Assembly (NCBI GenBank): GCA_021781455.1
Contig: JAJXWV010000041.1
Coordinates: 1-64,000, forward strand
Origin: Acidobacteriota bacterium
GTDB lineage: Bacteria; Acidobacteriota; Thermoanaerobaculia; Gp7-AA8
DNA: 64,000 nt
Direction of reading: 5' to 3'
The translations under genes were made by a program, and so were the position numbers. The notes beneath the pieces were generated by a model that searched no databases, was not told the origin of the DNA, and was given only the letters and a program-made list of their open reading frames with translations. Below, one piece after another: positions 51,490-60,186 of this stretch; the first letter of the stretch is position 1, and each line of letters opens with the position of its first letter.

Positions 51490-52791
51490 ATGGCCAAGAC
51501 TTTTTTCATCGAGACCTGGGGCTGTCAGATGAACGATCTCGACACCCAGCGCCTCAGTGGCAGCCTCAAGCTCCGCGGTTACCGGCGCGTGGAGGACGAG
51601 AATGGGGCCGACCTCATCCTGCTCAACACGTGCTCGATCCGTGAAAAGTCGGAGCAGAAAGTGTTCTCGCGGCTGGGCGAGCTTCGTGAGGTCAAGAGGG
51701 CGAACGGCGGGGTGAAGATCGGCGTCTGCGGCTGCGTGGCGCAGCAGGAAGGGGAGCGGATCCTCCATCGCGCGCCGTGGGTTGATTTCGTCATGGGCCC
51801 GGGTAATGTCGGCAATCTCGACATGATCCTCGACGAAGGCGCGCGCCTGGCTCTCGAGTTTCCGGAGCATCGCCAGTACGACTACCTCTCCATCGACCGC
51901 TCCTCACCGACGAAAGCCTGGGTGACGATCATGGAAGGCTGCAACAAGAACTGCACCTTCTGCATCGTGCCGACGACGCGCGGGCGCGAGGTCTCACGTC
52001 CGTTCGACGACATCGTGGCCGAGTCGCGCGCCGCGGTCGCCGGCGGCCGGGTGGAAATCGAGCTCCTCGGCCAGACCGTCAATGCCTATCGCTGTCCCGT
52101 GTCCGGGCGCGACTTCGGCGCCCTGCTCGCCGCCGTGGCCACCCTCGACGGCGTAGCCCGGCTCCGCTTCATGACCTCGCATCCTGCCGAAGTGAACGAG
52201 TCGATGATCGGTGCCATGCGCGATCACGCCAACATCTCGCGCTATCTCCACCTGCCCGTGCAGTCGGGCTCATCGAAGATCCTGCGCCGGATGAAGCGCC
52301 TCTACACGCGCGAAAAATACGTGCAGACGATCGCCCGGATCCGCGAGGCGGTGCCGGAGATTCACTTCTCCACCGATTTCATCGTCGGATTCCCTGGCGA
52401 GAGCGAGGAGGATTTCCAGGAGAGCCTCAGCCTCATCGAAGAGGTTCGATACGGCTCGCTCTTCGCATTCAAGTACTCGCCGCGACCGGGCACGCCGGCA
52501 CTGCGGATCGGACCGCCCGTAGACGATGAGATTGCCTCGGAGCGTATGTCGCGTCTGTTCGACCTGCACGAGCGCATCAAGCGGGAACTGCTGGAGTCGT
52601 ATCGCGGTCGTGTCCTGCCGGTGCTGTACGAAGGCCCCAGCCGCCACGATCCGGCCATGCTGGCCGGGCGGACCGAGGACAATTACGTCGTCAACTTCTT
52701 CGGAAATCCCGCCACCCCGGTCGGGAGTATTCTTGGAGTACGCATCGATCAGGCGCAGCACCACACTTTGCGCGGGGAGGCCATCGCATGA
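51490..52791 (+). CDS. miaB: tRNA-2-methylthio-N6-dimethylallyladenosine synthase
   Basis: The 433-residue radical-SAM methylthiotransferase modifies A37 of tRNAs. The N-terminal UPF0004 domain has three cluster cysteines (WGCQMN, NTCSIR, CGCVAQ). The radical-SAM motif is CNKNCTFC (C-x3-C-x2-C). The C-terminal TRAM domain is about 370-430. QTVNAYR (the LGQTVNAY strand) is typical of MiaB rather than MtaB/RimO. A TAAACT box lies 12 nt before the ATG. It overlaps the bifunctional nuclease gene by ATGA. Confidence 0.96.
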   Translation: MAKTFFIETWGCQMNDLDTQRLSGSLKLRGYRRVEDENGADLILLNTCSIREKSEQKVFSRLGELREVKRANGGVKIGVCGCVAQQEGERILHRAPWVDFVMGPGNVGNLDMILDEGARLALEFPEHRQYDYLSIDRSSPTKAWVTIMEGCNKNCTFCIVPTTRGREVSRPFDDIVAESRAAVAGGRVEIELLGQTVNAYRCPVSGRDFGALLAAVATLDGVARLRFMTSHPAEVNESMIGAMRDHANISRYLHLPVQSGSSKILRRMKRLYTREKYVQTIARIREAVPEIHFSTDFIVGFPGESEEDFQESLSLIEEVRYGSLFAFKYSPRPGTPALRIGPPVDDEIASERMSRLFDLHERIKRELLESYRGRVLPVLYEGPSRHDPAMLAGRTEDNYVVNFFGNPATPVGSILGVRIDQAQHHTLRGEAIA

Positions 52792-53279
52792 GTGAACTGG
52801 TTCCGATGTCCATCAAAGGGCTCATGCTCGACCCCGTGTCCAACTCGCCGATCGTGGTGCTCAAGGACGAGCAGGAGACCTGCTTCCTCCCGATCTGGGT
52901 GGGAATCTTCGAAGCCAATGCCATCGCCCTGCAGCTCGAGAACGTCACCACGCCGCGGCCGATGACTCACGATCTCCTCAAAAACATGATCGCCGAGCTC
53001 AACGCCCAGGTCTCCCGGATCGTGATCAACGACCTGCGCGATTCCACGTTCTTCGCGCAGATCCTCCTGGTCATCGGGGGGAAGACCCTCGAGCTCGATG
53101 CCCGCCCCAGCGATGCCATCGCGCTGGCCCTCCGGGTCGAGGCGCCGATCTACGTCGCCCAGACCGTCCTCGACCAGGCCCAGACCATTTCGCCCGACGT
53201 CGAAGAGGGGCAGGAAGAGAAGATGAAGAAGTGGTTCGAGAACCTCGAGAACGAGGATTTCGGCAAGTACAAGATGTAG
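52788..53279 (+). CDS. Bifunctional nuclease family protein (DUF151)
   Basis: The 163-residue protein has the complete BFN/DUF151 domain: GLMLDPVSNSPIVVLKDEQE, CFLPIWVGIFEANAIALQLENVTTPRPMTHDLL, and LDARPSDAIALALRVEAPIYV. A UVR-like C-terminal helical tail (EEGQEEKMKKWFENLENEDFGKYKM) is present. The family is named for DNase/RNase activity in plants; the bacterial role is not settled. It is coupled to miaB by ATGA overlap, a common pairing. Confidence 0.94.
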   Translation: MSELVPMSIKGLMLDPVSNSPIVVLKDEQETCFLPIWVGIFEANAIALQLENVTTPRPMTHDLLKNMIAELNAQVSRIVINDLRDSTFFAQILLVIGGKTLELDARPSDAIALALRVEAPIYVAQTVLDQAQTISPDVEEGQEEKMKKWFENLENEDFGKYKM

Positions 53280-53384
53280 GTCACGAGGTTGCGCGGCCTG
53301 GAGGTGGCATCTGCCGTTTCGATGAGGTCACGAAGTGAACACCTCGAAACCTCGTGACCCCGAAACCTGGAAACCTCGTGACCG
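53279..53384. repeat. Tandem-unit hairpin (GGTCACGAGGTT type)
   Basis: The left part (53279-53332) has GGTCACGAGGTTGCGCGGCC and, later, GAGGTCACGAAG. The right part (53340-53384) has CCTCGAAACCTCGTGACC repeated twice. It sits between the bifunctional nuclease gene and parA and shares its unit with 10505-10587 and 39652-39728. Confidence 0.75.
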
Positions 53385-53450
53385 CGCGCCTCGCACGCCA
53401 AACATCACTTCCCATCTCAGCGACGCGCCCTTAGAATCCAACCAGCGTCC

Positions 53451-54206
53451 ATGATCATTACCGTTGCGAACCAGAAGGGTGGTGTGGGCAAGACCACCAC
53501 CGCCATCAATCTTTCTGCGGCTGTCGCCAACAAGGGCTTCAAGACGCTGCTGATCGACCTCGACCCGCAGGCGAATTCGACGATGAGCTACGTCGACGTT
53601 CGCGCCGTGGAGCGCTCGATGTACGACGTCCTCGTCACCGAGGAAATCGAGTTCGAGAAGGCGGTCGTGCCCACGCAGCTGCCGAACCTCTGGCTGGCCC
53701 CCTCGCGCATCTCGCTGGCCAAGCTCGAGTCGAAGCTCATCGGCGACCTGGACGGCCCCTTCCGCCTCAAGGACAAGCTGGCCAGGACCATCACCGATTA
53801 CGACTACGTCTTCATCGACACACCACCGACCCTGGGCATGATCACGGTCAATGCTCTGGTGGCCTCGACTCACGTGCTCGTGCCGATCCAGTCGTCGTAT
53901 TTCGCGCTGGAAGGGACCGACGACCTGCTGGAGACGATCGAGAAGATCAAGGCTCGTCCAAATCCGAACCTGCAGCTTCTCGGTGTCGTCATCACCATGC
54001 ACGACAAGCGCACCACTCTCGCCAAGGACATTCACGAGCAGATCGGCAACGTCTTCGGCGACCGCCTCTTCAACACAATCATCACGAAATCGATCCGCCT
54101 CGAGGAGAGCCCGGCCTACAAGGAGTCGATCTTTACGTTCGCGCCGAAGTCCAGCGGAGCGATGGAGTACTACTCGTTGTCGGAGGAGCTGCTCGCCCGC
54201 GTGTGA
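53451..54206 (+). CDS. parA: Chromosome partitioning ATPase ParA (Soj)
   Basis: The 251-residue Walker-type ATPase has the deviant Walker A KGGVGKTTTA (9-18), LLIDLDPQANSTM, and Walker B DYVFIDTPPTLGMIT. It forms ATP-dependent dimers on DNA and moves ParB-parS complexes. There is no N-terminal DNA-binding extension, so it is the chromosomal Soj type. A TAGAAT box lies 13 nt before ATG 53451. parB follows after a hairpin repeat. Confidence 0.96.
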   Translation: MIITVANQKGGVGKTTTAINLSAAVANKGFKTLLIDLDPQANSTMSYVDVRAVERSMYDVLVTEEIEFEKAVVPTQLPNLWLAPSRISLAKLESKLIGDLDGPFRLKDKLARTITDYDYVFIDTPPTLGMITVNALVASTHVLVPIQSSYFALEGTDDLLETIEKIKARPNPNLQLLGVVITMHDKRTTLAKDIHEQIGNVFGDRLFNTIITKSIRLEESPAYKESIFTFAPKSSGAMEYYSLSEELLARV

Positions 54207-54220
54207 TCTGGACGAAGACC

Positions 54221-54315
54221 CATGTTGAATGGTGAATGTTCAATGTTGAATGGTGAATGCACCGGTCCCGAGGTTCATTCAACATTCAACATTCCACACT
54301 CCACATTCAACATTT
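54221..54315. repeat. Tandem-unit hairpin (ATGTTGAATGGTGAATG type)
   Basis: The left arm (54221-54259) repeats AATGTTGAATGGTGAATG units. The right arm (54273-54315) repeats the inverted CATTCAACATTCAACATTCC. It is AT-rich, unlike its surroundings, and separates parA and parB. Confidence 0.85.
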
Positions 54316-54340
54316 CCAGCTGATCAGGGAATCTGCAGGC

Positions 54341-55180
54341 ATGACCACCATGAAACGAGGCCTTCCCGAGCGCTCCAGCATGCGCCACGACTCCCATTAC
54401 GTCGAAGAGCTGACCCGTCGCTCCGGCCGGCACATCGGGTCGATGATCCCGACCTCGATGATCGAAGCGAATCCCGATCAGCCCCGCAGCAACCTCGGCA
54501 ACATCGAGGAGCTGGCCGCCTCCATCCGGGAGAAAGGCGTGCTCGAGCCGATCCTGGTGCGCCAGGTCGACGACAACAGGTACCAGATCATCTCCGGCGA
54601 ACGCCGGTTCCGCGCCGCCACGATGGCCGGCCTCGATGAGATCCCGGCCATCGAGCTCGACGTCGACGACAAGGAGCAGGTCGAGATCGCGCTCATCGAG
54701 AACATCCAGCGCAAGGACCTGACGCCCTTCGAAGAAGCGGAAGGCTTCCTCGTCCTTCAGCAGAAATTCGGGTACACGCACGAAAAGATTTCGCAGGTCA
54801 TCGGCAAGTCGCGAACGACGATCACCGAGACTCTGCTGATCAACGACATTCCGGACCGCATCCGCCTGATGTGCCGCCAGGCCGGCATCTCCAACAAGTC
54901 GGTGCTCGTGCAGGTGGCGCGTGCGGCCAGCGAAGAAGCGATGGAGAAGGTCGTGCGGGCCTTCGCGGCAGGGGAGCTGTCGCGCGACGATCTTCGCCGG
55001 AAGACGGCCGCGAAGCCGGAGCAGAAGAAGGCAGGACGGCCGAGGAACTTCGTCTGGAGCGTGAAGGACAAGCAGCTTCCCTTCAGCGTGAACCTCAGCT
55101 TCAAGAAGGCAAGCGTGGACAAGAAGGAGATCATCGCGGCACTTCGGGAGCTGTTGCACCGCGTCGAGTCGGAGAAGTAG
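54341..55180 (+). CDS. parB: Chromosome partitioning protein ParB (Spo0J)
   Basis: The 279-residue CTPase/DNA-binding clamp has an N-terminal CTP-binding domain (PTSMIEANPDQPR, SIREKGVLEPILVRQ, ISGERRFRAATMAG, IALIENIQRKDLTPFEEAEG), a helix-turn-helix (YTHEKISQVIGKSRTTITETL), and a short C-terminal domain (FSVNLSFKKASVDKKEIIAALRELLHRV). ATG 54341 has AGGGA ~10 nt upstream. A parS site of the usual TGTTTCACGTGAAACA form was not found in the window by eye. Confidence 0.96.
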   Translation: MTTMKRGLPERSSMRHDSHYVEELTRRSGRHIGSMIPTSMIEANPDQPRSNLGNIEELAASIREKGVLEPILVRQVDDNRYQIISGERRFRAATMAGLDEIPAIELDVDDKEQVEIALIENIQRKDLTPFEEAEGFLVLQQKFGYTHEKISQVIGKSRTTITETLLINDIPDRIRLMCRQAGISNKSVLVQVARAASEEAMEKVVRAFAAGELSRDDLRRKTAAKPEQKKAGRPRNFVWSVKDKQLPFSVNLSFKKASVDKKEIIAALRELLHRVESEK

Positions 55181-55197
55181 GCACGGGCCATTTCAAA

Positions 55198-55357
55198 GTG
55201 AAGTCACTGCGATTCTCACTCCTCGTCATCGCGGCAGCTGCGGCGCTCGCCTCCACGCGCCGTGAGGCTGGCACGAGACACTGGCCGCGTTCCGCAGACC
55301 ACGCTCATCCGATTCCAACCCACCAACGAACTGTCCGACTATCTGAAGTCGCACTCG
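55198..55357 (+). pseudogene. Possible broken small secreted-protein gene
   Basis: GTG 55198 opens a signal-peptide-like start (VKSLRFSLLVIAAAAALAS). After about 55262 that frame turns Arg/His-rich. The +1 frame (GTG 55262) gives a more protein-like end (QTTLIRFQPTNELSDYLKSH) with a stop at 55357. This suggests a frameshifted remnant, but the piece is short and may be chance. The rest of the gap to 55680 holds no clear gene, only GC-rich inverted repeats. Confidence 0.25.
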
Positions 55358-55644
55358 TGACACGATTTCCACAAATGCCTCGTTGACATCGCGGCCTCGG
55401 CCGCGTATCGTCGCGCGTCAACATGCATCGCGTCACCGCAACTTTGATGGGCCGAATGGTGATGCGCCGCCCGGGCGCGGACGCGTAGCCTCGCTGCGTT
55501 CTCGGCCCGGGTCCCCTCCAGTAGCTCCCTCCCACAACAACATCGCGCATCGACCCGTGTCCCCGTGAAGCACCGGATTCATTTCCGGTGAGCGGACCGC
55601 CGGCCTGACCGCTGGCGCTTCCGGGAACGTCGTCGGTGCGAGGT

Positions 55645-55674
55645 GCAGGCAGGAATGCCTGCGCCACGCGGAGG
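55645..55674 (+). promoter_or_regulatory. Leader hairpin and ribosome binding site before the PLP-enzyme gene
   Basis: GCAGGCA (55645-55651) and TGCCTGC (55656-55662) form a small hairpin. GGAGG (55670-55674) lies 6 nt before ATG 55681. I looked for SAM or cobalamin riboswitch cores in 55358-55644 and saw none. Confidence 0.5.
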
Positions 55675-55680
55675 AAATGC

Positions 55681-56486
55681 ATGTCATACCGATTCGACAC
55701 GCTGGCGATTCACGCCGGCCAGCCCGACGACGACGCCACCGGCGCCGTCACCTTTCCCATCTATCAAACCTCGACGTTCCGGCAGACCGAGCCCGGCGTG
55801 AACAAGGGCTTCTGCTACGCGCGCACCGACCATCCCACGCGGCGTGCGCTGGAAGAGAATCTTGCGGCGCTCGAGGGCGCGCGATACGGGGTCGCGTTTG
55901 CCAGCGGGATGTCGGCCATTCACGGCACTCTGTCGCTTCTCAGTGCCGGCGACCACGTCGTCTCCACGCGCGATCTCTACGGCGGCGCGTGGCGGATCTT
56001 CACCAAGTACTTCTCGAAATTCGGCGTGGAGTTCACGTTCGTCGACACCACGGACGTCGCCCAGATCGAAGCGGCCATCCAGCCACAGACCAGGTTCCTC
56101 TGGCTGGAGACGCCTTCCAATCCGCTGCTGAAAATCACCGACATCGCCGCCTGTGCCGCGGTCGCTCGCCGCGCCGGTGTGCGCAGCGTCGTCGACAACA
56201 CTTTCGCGACGCCGCTGCTCCAGCATCCGAAGGGCGGCTGAAGCTCTGGACGCTCGCCGAATCGCTCGGCAGCGTGAAGAGCCTCTTCTGTCATCCCGCC
56301 ACGATGACGCACGCGTCGGTCGAGCCCGAGGTGCGAAGAAAAGTTGGCATCGGTGACGGGCTCCTCCGCCTTTCCGTCGGGCTCGAGGACGTACGCGATC
56401 TCATCGAAGACCTCGACCAGGCGCTCGAGCCGCTGCGCACCCGCGATGCGGTTGCGGCGCAGCAGCGGGGGAGGAGACTCGCATGA
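55681..56486 (+). pseudogene. Cystathionine gamma-synthase/lyase family PLP enzyme, internal deletion
   Basis: The N-terminal part (ATG 55681 to about 56230) is a normal Cys/Met-metabolism PLP enzyme: FDTLAIHAGQPDDDATGAV, PIYQTSTFRQTEPG, RTDHPTRRALEENLAALEGA, FASGMSAIHGTLSLLSAGDH, LWLETPSNPLLKITDI, VVDNTFATPLLQ. It then hits a stop at 56241. The C-terminal part continues in another frame to 56486 (KLWTLAESLGSVKSLFCHPA, TMTHASVEPEVRR, GLLRLSVGLEDVRDLIEDLD). Roughly 110-130 residues between them are missing, including the PLP-binding Lys region (normally SxTKYxxGHSD). As written the product cannot be active. The remnant end overlaps the hom start (ATGA), so it was once co-translated with it. 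Confidence 0.9.
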
Positions 56487-57511
56487 AAACGACACGACTC
56501 GGACTGCTCGGCTGTGGCACCGTCGGCGGAGGCCTTGTCGATCTCGTCGAGCGCGAGCGGCCGCGGATCCGCGCCCGCTACGGCGTCGATCTGGAGATCC
56601 GACACATCCTGGTGCGCGATCTCGGCAAGCGCCGCCCGGGTGTCGACCGCCGGCTGCTGACCAGTTCCGCCATCGACGTGATCGACGACGGCTGCGACAT
56701 CGTCGTCGAGTTGATCGGCGGCGTTCACACAGCAGGCGCGTTCGTTCGCCGGGCTCTCGGCAGCGGCAAGGACGTGGTCACCGCCAACAAGGCGCTGCTG
56801 GCGGCACACGGCGACGAGCTGTTCGAGATTGCCGCCGCGCGCGGGCTGTCGATCGGCTTCGAAGCCAGCGTCTGCGGTGGGATTCCCATTGTGCGCGTGC
56901 TCCACCGGGGGCTCGCCGGTGACTCGATCGAATCGATCCGCGGCATCGTCAACGGGACGTGCAATTTCGTTCTGTCGCGCATGGAGGAAGGCCTCGACTT
57001 CGATGCGGCGGTCCGCGCCGCCCAGCAGCGCGGCTTCGCCGAGGCCGACCCGTCGCTCGACATCGACGGCTACGACGCGGCGCAGAAGATTCGCATCCTG
57101 TCGTCGCTGGCGTTCGATGCGCCGATCACGCACGAGTCGGTGATCGGAATCCGAACCGTGACCCGGGCCGAGATCGAGCGGGCTCACGCCGGCGGCTGTG
57201 TGATCCGGCTCGTGGCCGAGGCGGAGCGGATGCCCGGAGGGGTAACGCTTCGTGTGCGGCCACAGGAGATCGACGCCGCGGACATCTTCGGAACGATCCG
57301 CGACGAGTTCAATGTCGTAGCCATTCGCGGGCGGGCGACCGGCGAGGTGATCCTCACGGGGAAAGGAGCGGGTGCGCAGCCGACCGCATCGGCCGTGCTG
57401 GCCGACGTGATCGAGATCGCGCAGTTGCGCCGGGGCCGTGGCGTGGAGGCGCGCGATGTGGAGCGGCCGATCGCCAGGCCGGTCGCCGTGCGCGCCGCCG
57501 CCGCGTGGTAG
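56483..57511 (+). CDS. hom: Homoserine dehydrogenase (short form, no ACT domain)
   Basis: The 342-residue enzyme reduces aspartate semialdehyde to homoserine for Thr and Met synthesis. It has the NAD(P)-binding GLLGCGTVGGGLVDL, VTANKALLAAHGDELF, EASVCGGIPIVRVL, the catalytic-domain NGTCNFVLSRM and GFAEADPSLDIDGYDAAQKI with the catalytic Asp/Lys. The feedback-sensing ACT domain (about 80 more residues) is absent, so allosteric control by threonine is not expected. It overlaps the remnant of the PLP enzyme gene. Confidence 0.95.
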   Translation: MKTTRLGLLGCGTVGGGLVDLVERERPRIRARYGVDLEIRHILVRDLGKRRPGVDRRLLTSSAIDVIDDGCDIVVELIGGVHTAGAFVRRALGSGKDVVTANKALLAAHGDELFEIAAARGLSIGFEASVCGGIPIVRVLHRGLAGDSIESIRGIVNGTCNFVLSRMEEGLDFDAAVRAAQQRGFAEADPSLDIDGYDAAQKIRILSSLAFDAPITHESVIGIRTVTRAEIERAHAGGCVIRLVAEAERMPGGVTLRVRPQEIDAADIFGTIRDEFNVVAIRGRATGEVILTGKGAGAQPTASAVLADVIEIAQLRRGRGVEARDVERPIARPVAVRAAAAW

Positions 57512-57533
57512 GTGGCGTGGGAACGCGTGATTC

Positions 57534-57565
57534 GTAGGGACGCGCAGCAAGCGCGTCCGCAGCTT
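57534..57565. repeat. Inverted copy of the GTTGCGGACGCGC repeat
   Basis: GTAGGGACGCGCAGCAAGCG then CGTCCGCAGC is the reverse of the 34246-34284 copy. The rest of the gap to lptFG (57566-57745) has an AT-rich inverted repeat ATAAG/CTTAT (57653-57666) and no gene. Confidence 0.6.
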
Positions 57566-57749
57566 TCGTCGGCGGGCGGGAAGAACCAAAAAGGGAGCCG
57601 GCGGGGGTGGCAGACGCACTGCTGTGCGCCCTTACCGCGCGGAGAACTTAACATAAGCTATCTTATCGGACTCTGAGGAAAACCCCGGACAGCCCAGGCT
57701 GCTCGGTCCGCTGGCTCCTTCTCGCCCTGCGGGAAAATCCTGAGACGTC

Positions 57750-57774
57750 AGGCGGTTACAATCCCAGCCAGTCG
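57750..57774 (+). promoter_or_regulatory. -10 box of the lptF/lptG fusion gene
   Basis: TACAAT at about 57757-57762 is 12 nt before ATG 57775. There is no strong ribosome binding site; the leader would be about 5 nt. Confidence 0.35.
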
Positions 57775-60183
57775 ATGAAGATCCTTACTCGATACGTGAT
57801 CAAGGAGATGATCGGGCCGACCCTGCTCGGCTTCCTCTTCTACACCTCGATCATCCTCATGCAGCAGCTCTTCACCTGGGCCGGCATGATCATCAACCGC
57901 TCGCTCTCCGCCGGCACCGTCGGCAAGCTGCTGCTCCTGTCGCTTCCACACATCGTGGTGCTGACCCTCCCGATGTCGCTGCTGTTCGGGATCCTGATCG
58001 CCATCGGCCGGCTGTCGTCCGACTCCGAGATCATCGCCATGCGGGCTCTCGGCATGTCGACGCGGATGATCTACCGCCCCGTCTTCATCGTCAGCGCGGT
58101 CATGTTCGTGCTGAACCTCTACCTCATCAACGTGATCGTTCCGAAGGGCAACAAGGAATTCCAGAGCCTGCGGAACGAGGTGGCGACCTCGTACGTGCAG
58201 AAGGAGGTCAGACCGCGCGTCTTCTTCGACCAGTACCCCGACGTCACCATCTACGTGAACGACGTGAATCCGCACACCGGCGAATGGAAGGGCGTCTTCG
58301 TCGCCGACAGCCGGATCGACGCGAACGAACAGTCCACGCCGCAGAAGGCCGTCGAAGCCGCTGCCCGTGAGCAGCAGGCGTCCGCGATGGGGCTTCCGCA
58401 GCGCACCGGCCAGAAGATCAGCATCGCCGACCGCGGCAGCATCGTCACGATGAAGCCCTCCGGGCAGATCTGGCTGAACCTTTACGGCGCCCAGAATCAC
58501 ATCTGGGATCCACGAAAACCCGACCGCTACGACGTCACGGTCAACGAGATCCAGCGGATCTTCCTGGGCGACAAGCTCTCCGACACCCGCTACACCCCCT
58601 CGCTTCGGGAGATGAACCTGCGTGAGCTCATCCAGCAGGTGCGTATGCTCCGCACGACCACCGACAAGGAGACCTACAACCTTGCCTGGGTCGAGATCCA
58701 CAAGAAGTTCTCGATTCCATTTGCCTGTATCGCGTTCGGAGTCCTCGGTCTGCCTCTTGGAATCACGAACCGGCGTGGCGGTAAAAGTTCAGGTTTTTCT
58801 TTAAGTATCGCAATCATCCTTTTCTACTACGTCGCCATCAACAACGGCGAAACGTTCGCCGCCGAGGGCAAGCTCTCCCCGTTCATCGGCATGTGGGCTG
58901 CGAACATCGTCCTGCTGGCGGTCGGGATCTACCTGCTGGTGCGCGCGAACCGCGACGTCGGTGCGGGACGGGCGGGTCGAGGGGTTGTTCAGCGAATCGT
59001 GCGCCGGGTCGCCAGGGTCTTTCAAACCCGCCGGCAGCGGGAATCGACGGAAGAGGGATCCTCCATTCTCAGCCGGCTGGACATCACCTTCCCGAACATC
59101 ATCGACCGCTATGTCCTCCGCGAGTTCATGAAGGTTCTCGGGCTCGTCCTGATCTCGGTGGCGGCCCTCTTCATCGTCATCGACTACACCGGAAACGCCG
59201 CCGACATCCGCATGAATCACATCCCTTTCCACACCGTGTTTGCGTACTACCGTTTCCTGATCTTCCAGATCCTGAACTGGACGCTGCCGATTTCGGTGCT
59301 GGTGGCGACGCTGGTCACGTTCGGAATGCTGTCGAAGAACAACGAGGTGACGGCCATCAAGTCGAGCGGCGTTTCTCTCTTCCGCATTGCCACTCCCATC
59401 GTGGCCATCGCCGTGATGATCGGAGTGCTCTCATACCTGCTCCTCGACTTTGTCCTTCCCTACTCGAACCAGAGGGTCGATTCGCTGCACACGGTCATCA
59501 AGAAGGGGAAGGCCGCCGCCGCCGCGTCCGCGAACCAGCAGCGGCTGTGGATGGTCGGCAAAGGCCGCTACCTGATCAACTTCCTCAACTACGACCGGGA
59601 ATTGAACGAGCTCAGTCAGGTACAGATCTTCGAGCTGCATCCGACCGAGTTCCGTCTGACGAGGCGCGTCTACGCGCAGCGGGCTCGATGGAACGGCCAC
59701 GCCTGGGTGTTCGAAAACGGCTGGATCCGCTCCTTCAACGACAAGGGAGAGATCCTGGCTGAAACGCCGATTACCACGCCCCTCGCGCTGTACTACCGGG
59801 AGACGCCGGAAGATTTCGCCACCGAGGTGCGGACGCCGGAGGAAATGACGTTCGCGCAGCTGCGGCGGTACATCGAGACGATCCGGCGGGCCGGCTATTC
59901 GGCCGAGGAGCTCTCGGTCAAGCTGTGGACGAAGACGTCGTGGCCGGCGCTGAGCGTGGTCATGGCACTGATCGCGCTGCCGTTTGCATTCAAGATCGGG
60001 AAGCGCGGCGCGCTCTACGGGATCGGCATCGCCCTGGTGCTCGGCATCTTCTACTGGATCGTCTTCGCAATCTTCACCAAGTTCGGCGAGGTTGGAAACC
60101 TGCCGCCAATTCTCTCCGCCTGGAGCGCGAACATCCTTTTTGCGATTGCAGCCGTGTATCTGTTTCTCAACGTGGAGACGTAG
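57775..60183 (+). CDS. LPS export permease, LptF and LptG fused in one chain
   Basis: The 802-residue protein contains two full YjgP/YjgQ permeases in tandem. The first (about 1-395) begins ILTRYVIKEMIGPTLLGFLFY, has the large periplasmic beta-jellyroll insert (about 135-300), and ends with three helices (IPFACIAFGVLGLPLGI...). A basic linker (about 396-430) follows. The second starts at about 438 (NIIDRYVLREFMKVLGLVLI), with its own jellyroll and final helices (FAFKIGKRGALYGIGIALVL). LptF and LptG are normally separate proteins that pair with the LptB ATPase. Here the 1:1 ratio is fixed by fusion. A short AT-richer patch lies at about 58755-58815. Confidence 0.93.
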   Translation: MKILTRYVIKEMIGPTLLGFLFYTSIILMQQLFTWAGMIINRSLSAGTVGKLLLLSLPHIVVLTLPMSLLFGILIAIGRLSSDSEIIAMRALGMSTRMIYRPVFIVSAVMFVLNLYLINVIVPKGNKEFQSLRNEVATSYVQKEVRPRVFFDQYPDVTIYVNDVNPHTGEWKGVFVADSRIDANEQSTPQKAVEAAAREQQASAMGLPQRTGQKISIADRGSIVTMKPSGQIWLNLYGAQNHIWDPRKPDRYDVTVNEIQRIFLGDKLSDTRYTPSLREMNLRELIQQVRMLRTTTDKETYNLAWVEIHKKFSIPFACIAFGVLGLPLGITNRRGGKSSGFSLSIAIILFYYVAINNGETFAAEGKLSPFIGMWAANIVLLAVGIYLLVRANRDVGAGRAGRGVVQRIVRRVARVFQTRRQRESTEEGSSILSRLDITFPNIIDRYVLREFMKVLGLVLISVAALFIVIDYTGNAADIRMNHIPFHTVFAYYRFLIFQILNWTLPISVLVATLVTFGMLSKNNEVTAIKSSGVSLFRIATPIVAIAVMIGVLSYLLLDFVLPYSNQRVDSLHTVIKKGKAAAAASANQQRLWMVGKGRYLINFLNYDRELNELSQVQIFELHPTEFRLTRRVYAQRARWNGHAWVFENGWIRSFNDKGEILAETPITTPLALYYRETPEDFATEVRTPEEMTFAQLRRYIETIRRAGYSAEELSVKLWTKTSWPALSVVMALIALPFAFKIGKRGALYGIGIALVLGIFYWIVFAIFTKFGEVGNLPPILSAWSANILFAIAAVYLFLNVET

Positions 60184-60186
60184 CCC

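Noticed and set aside
53451-55180. Plasmid partition locus
   Set aside because: The short ParA without an N-terminal DNA-binding part and the neighbouring housekeeping genes fit a chromosomal Soj/Spo0J pair.
55358-55640. Possible SAM or cobalamin riboswitch upstream of the PLP-enzyme gene
   Set aside because: Neither the SAM-I/SAM-II cores nor the cobalamin GCCACTG box is visible; only ordinary GC-rich hairpins.
55181-55680. tRNA or other structured RNA gene
   Set aside because: No GTTCNANNC T-arm pattern with matching acceptor stem was found in this gap or elsewhere in the window.
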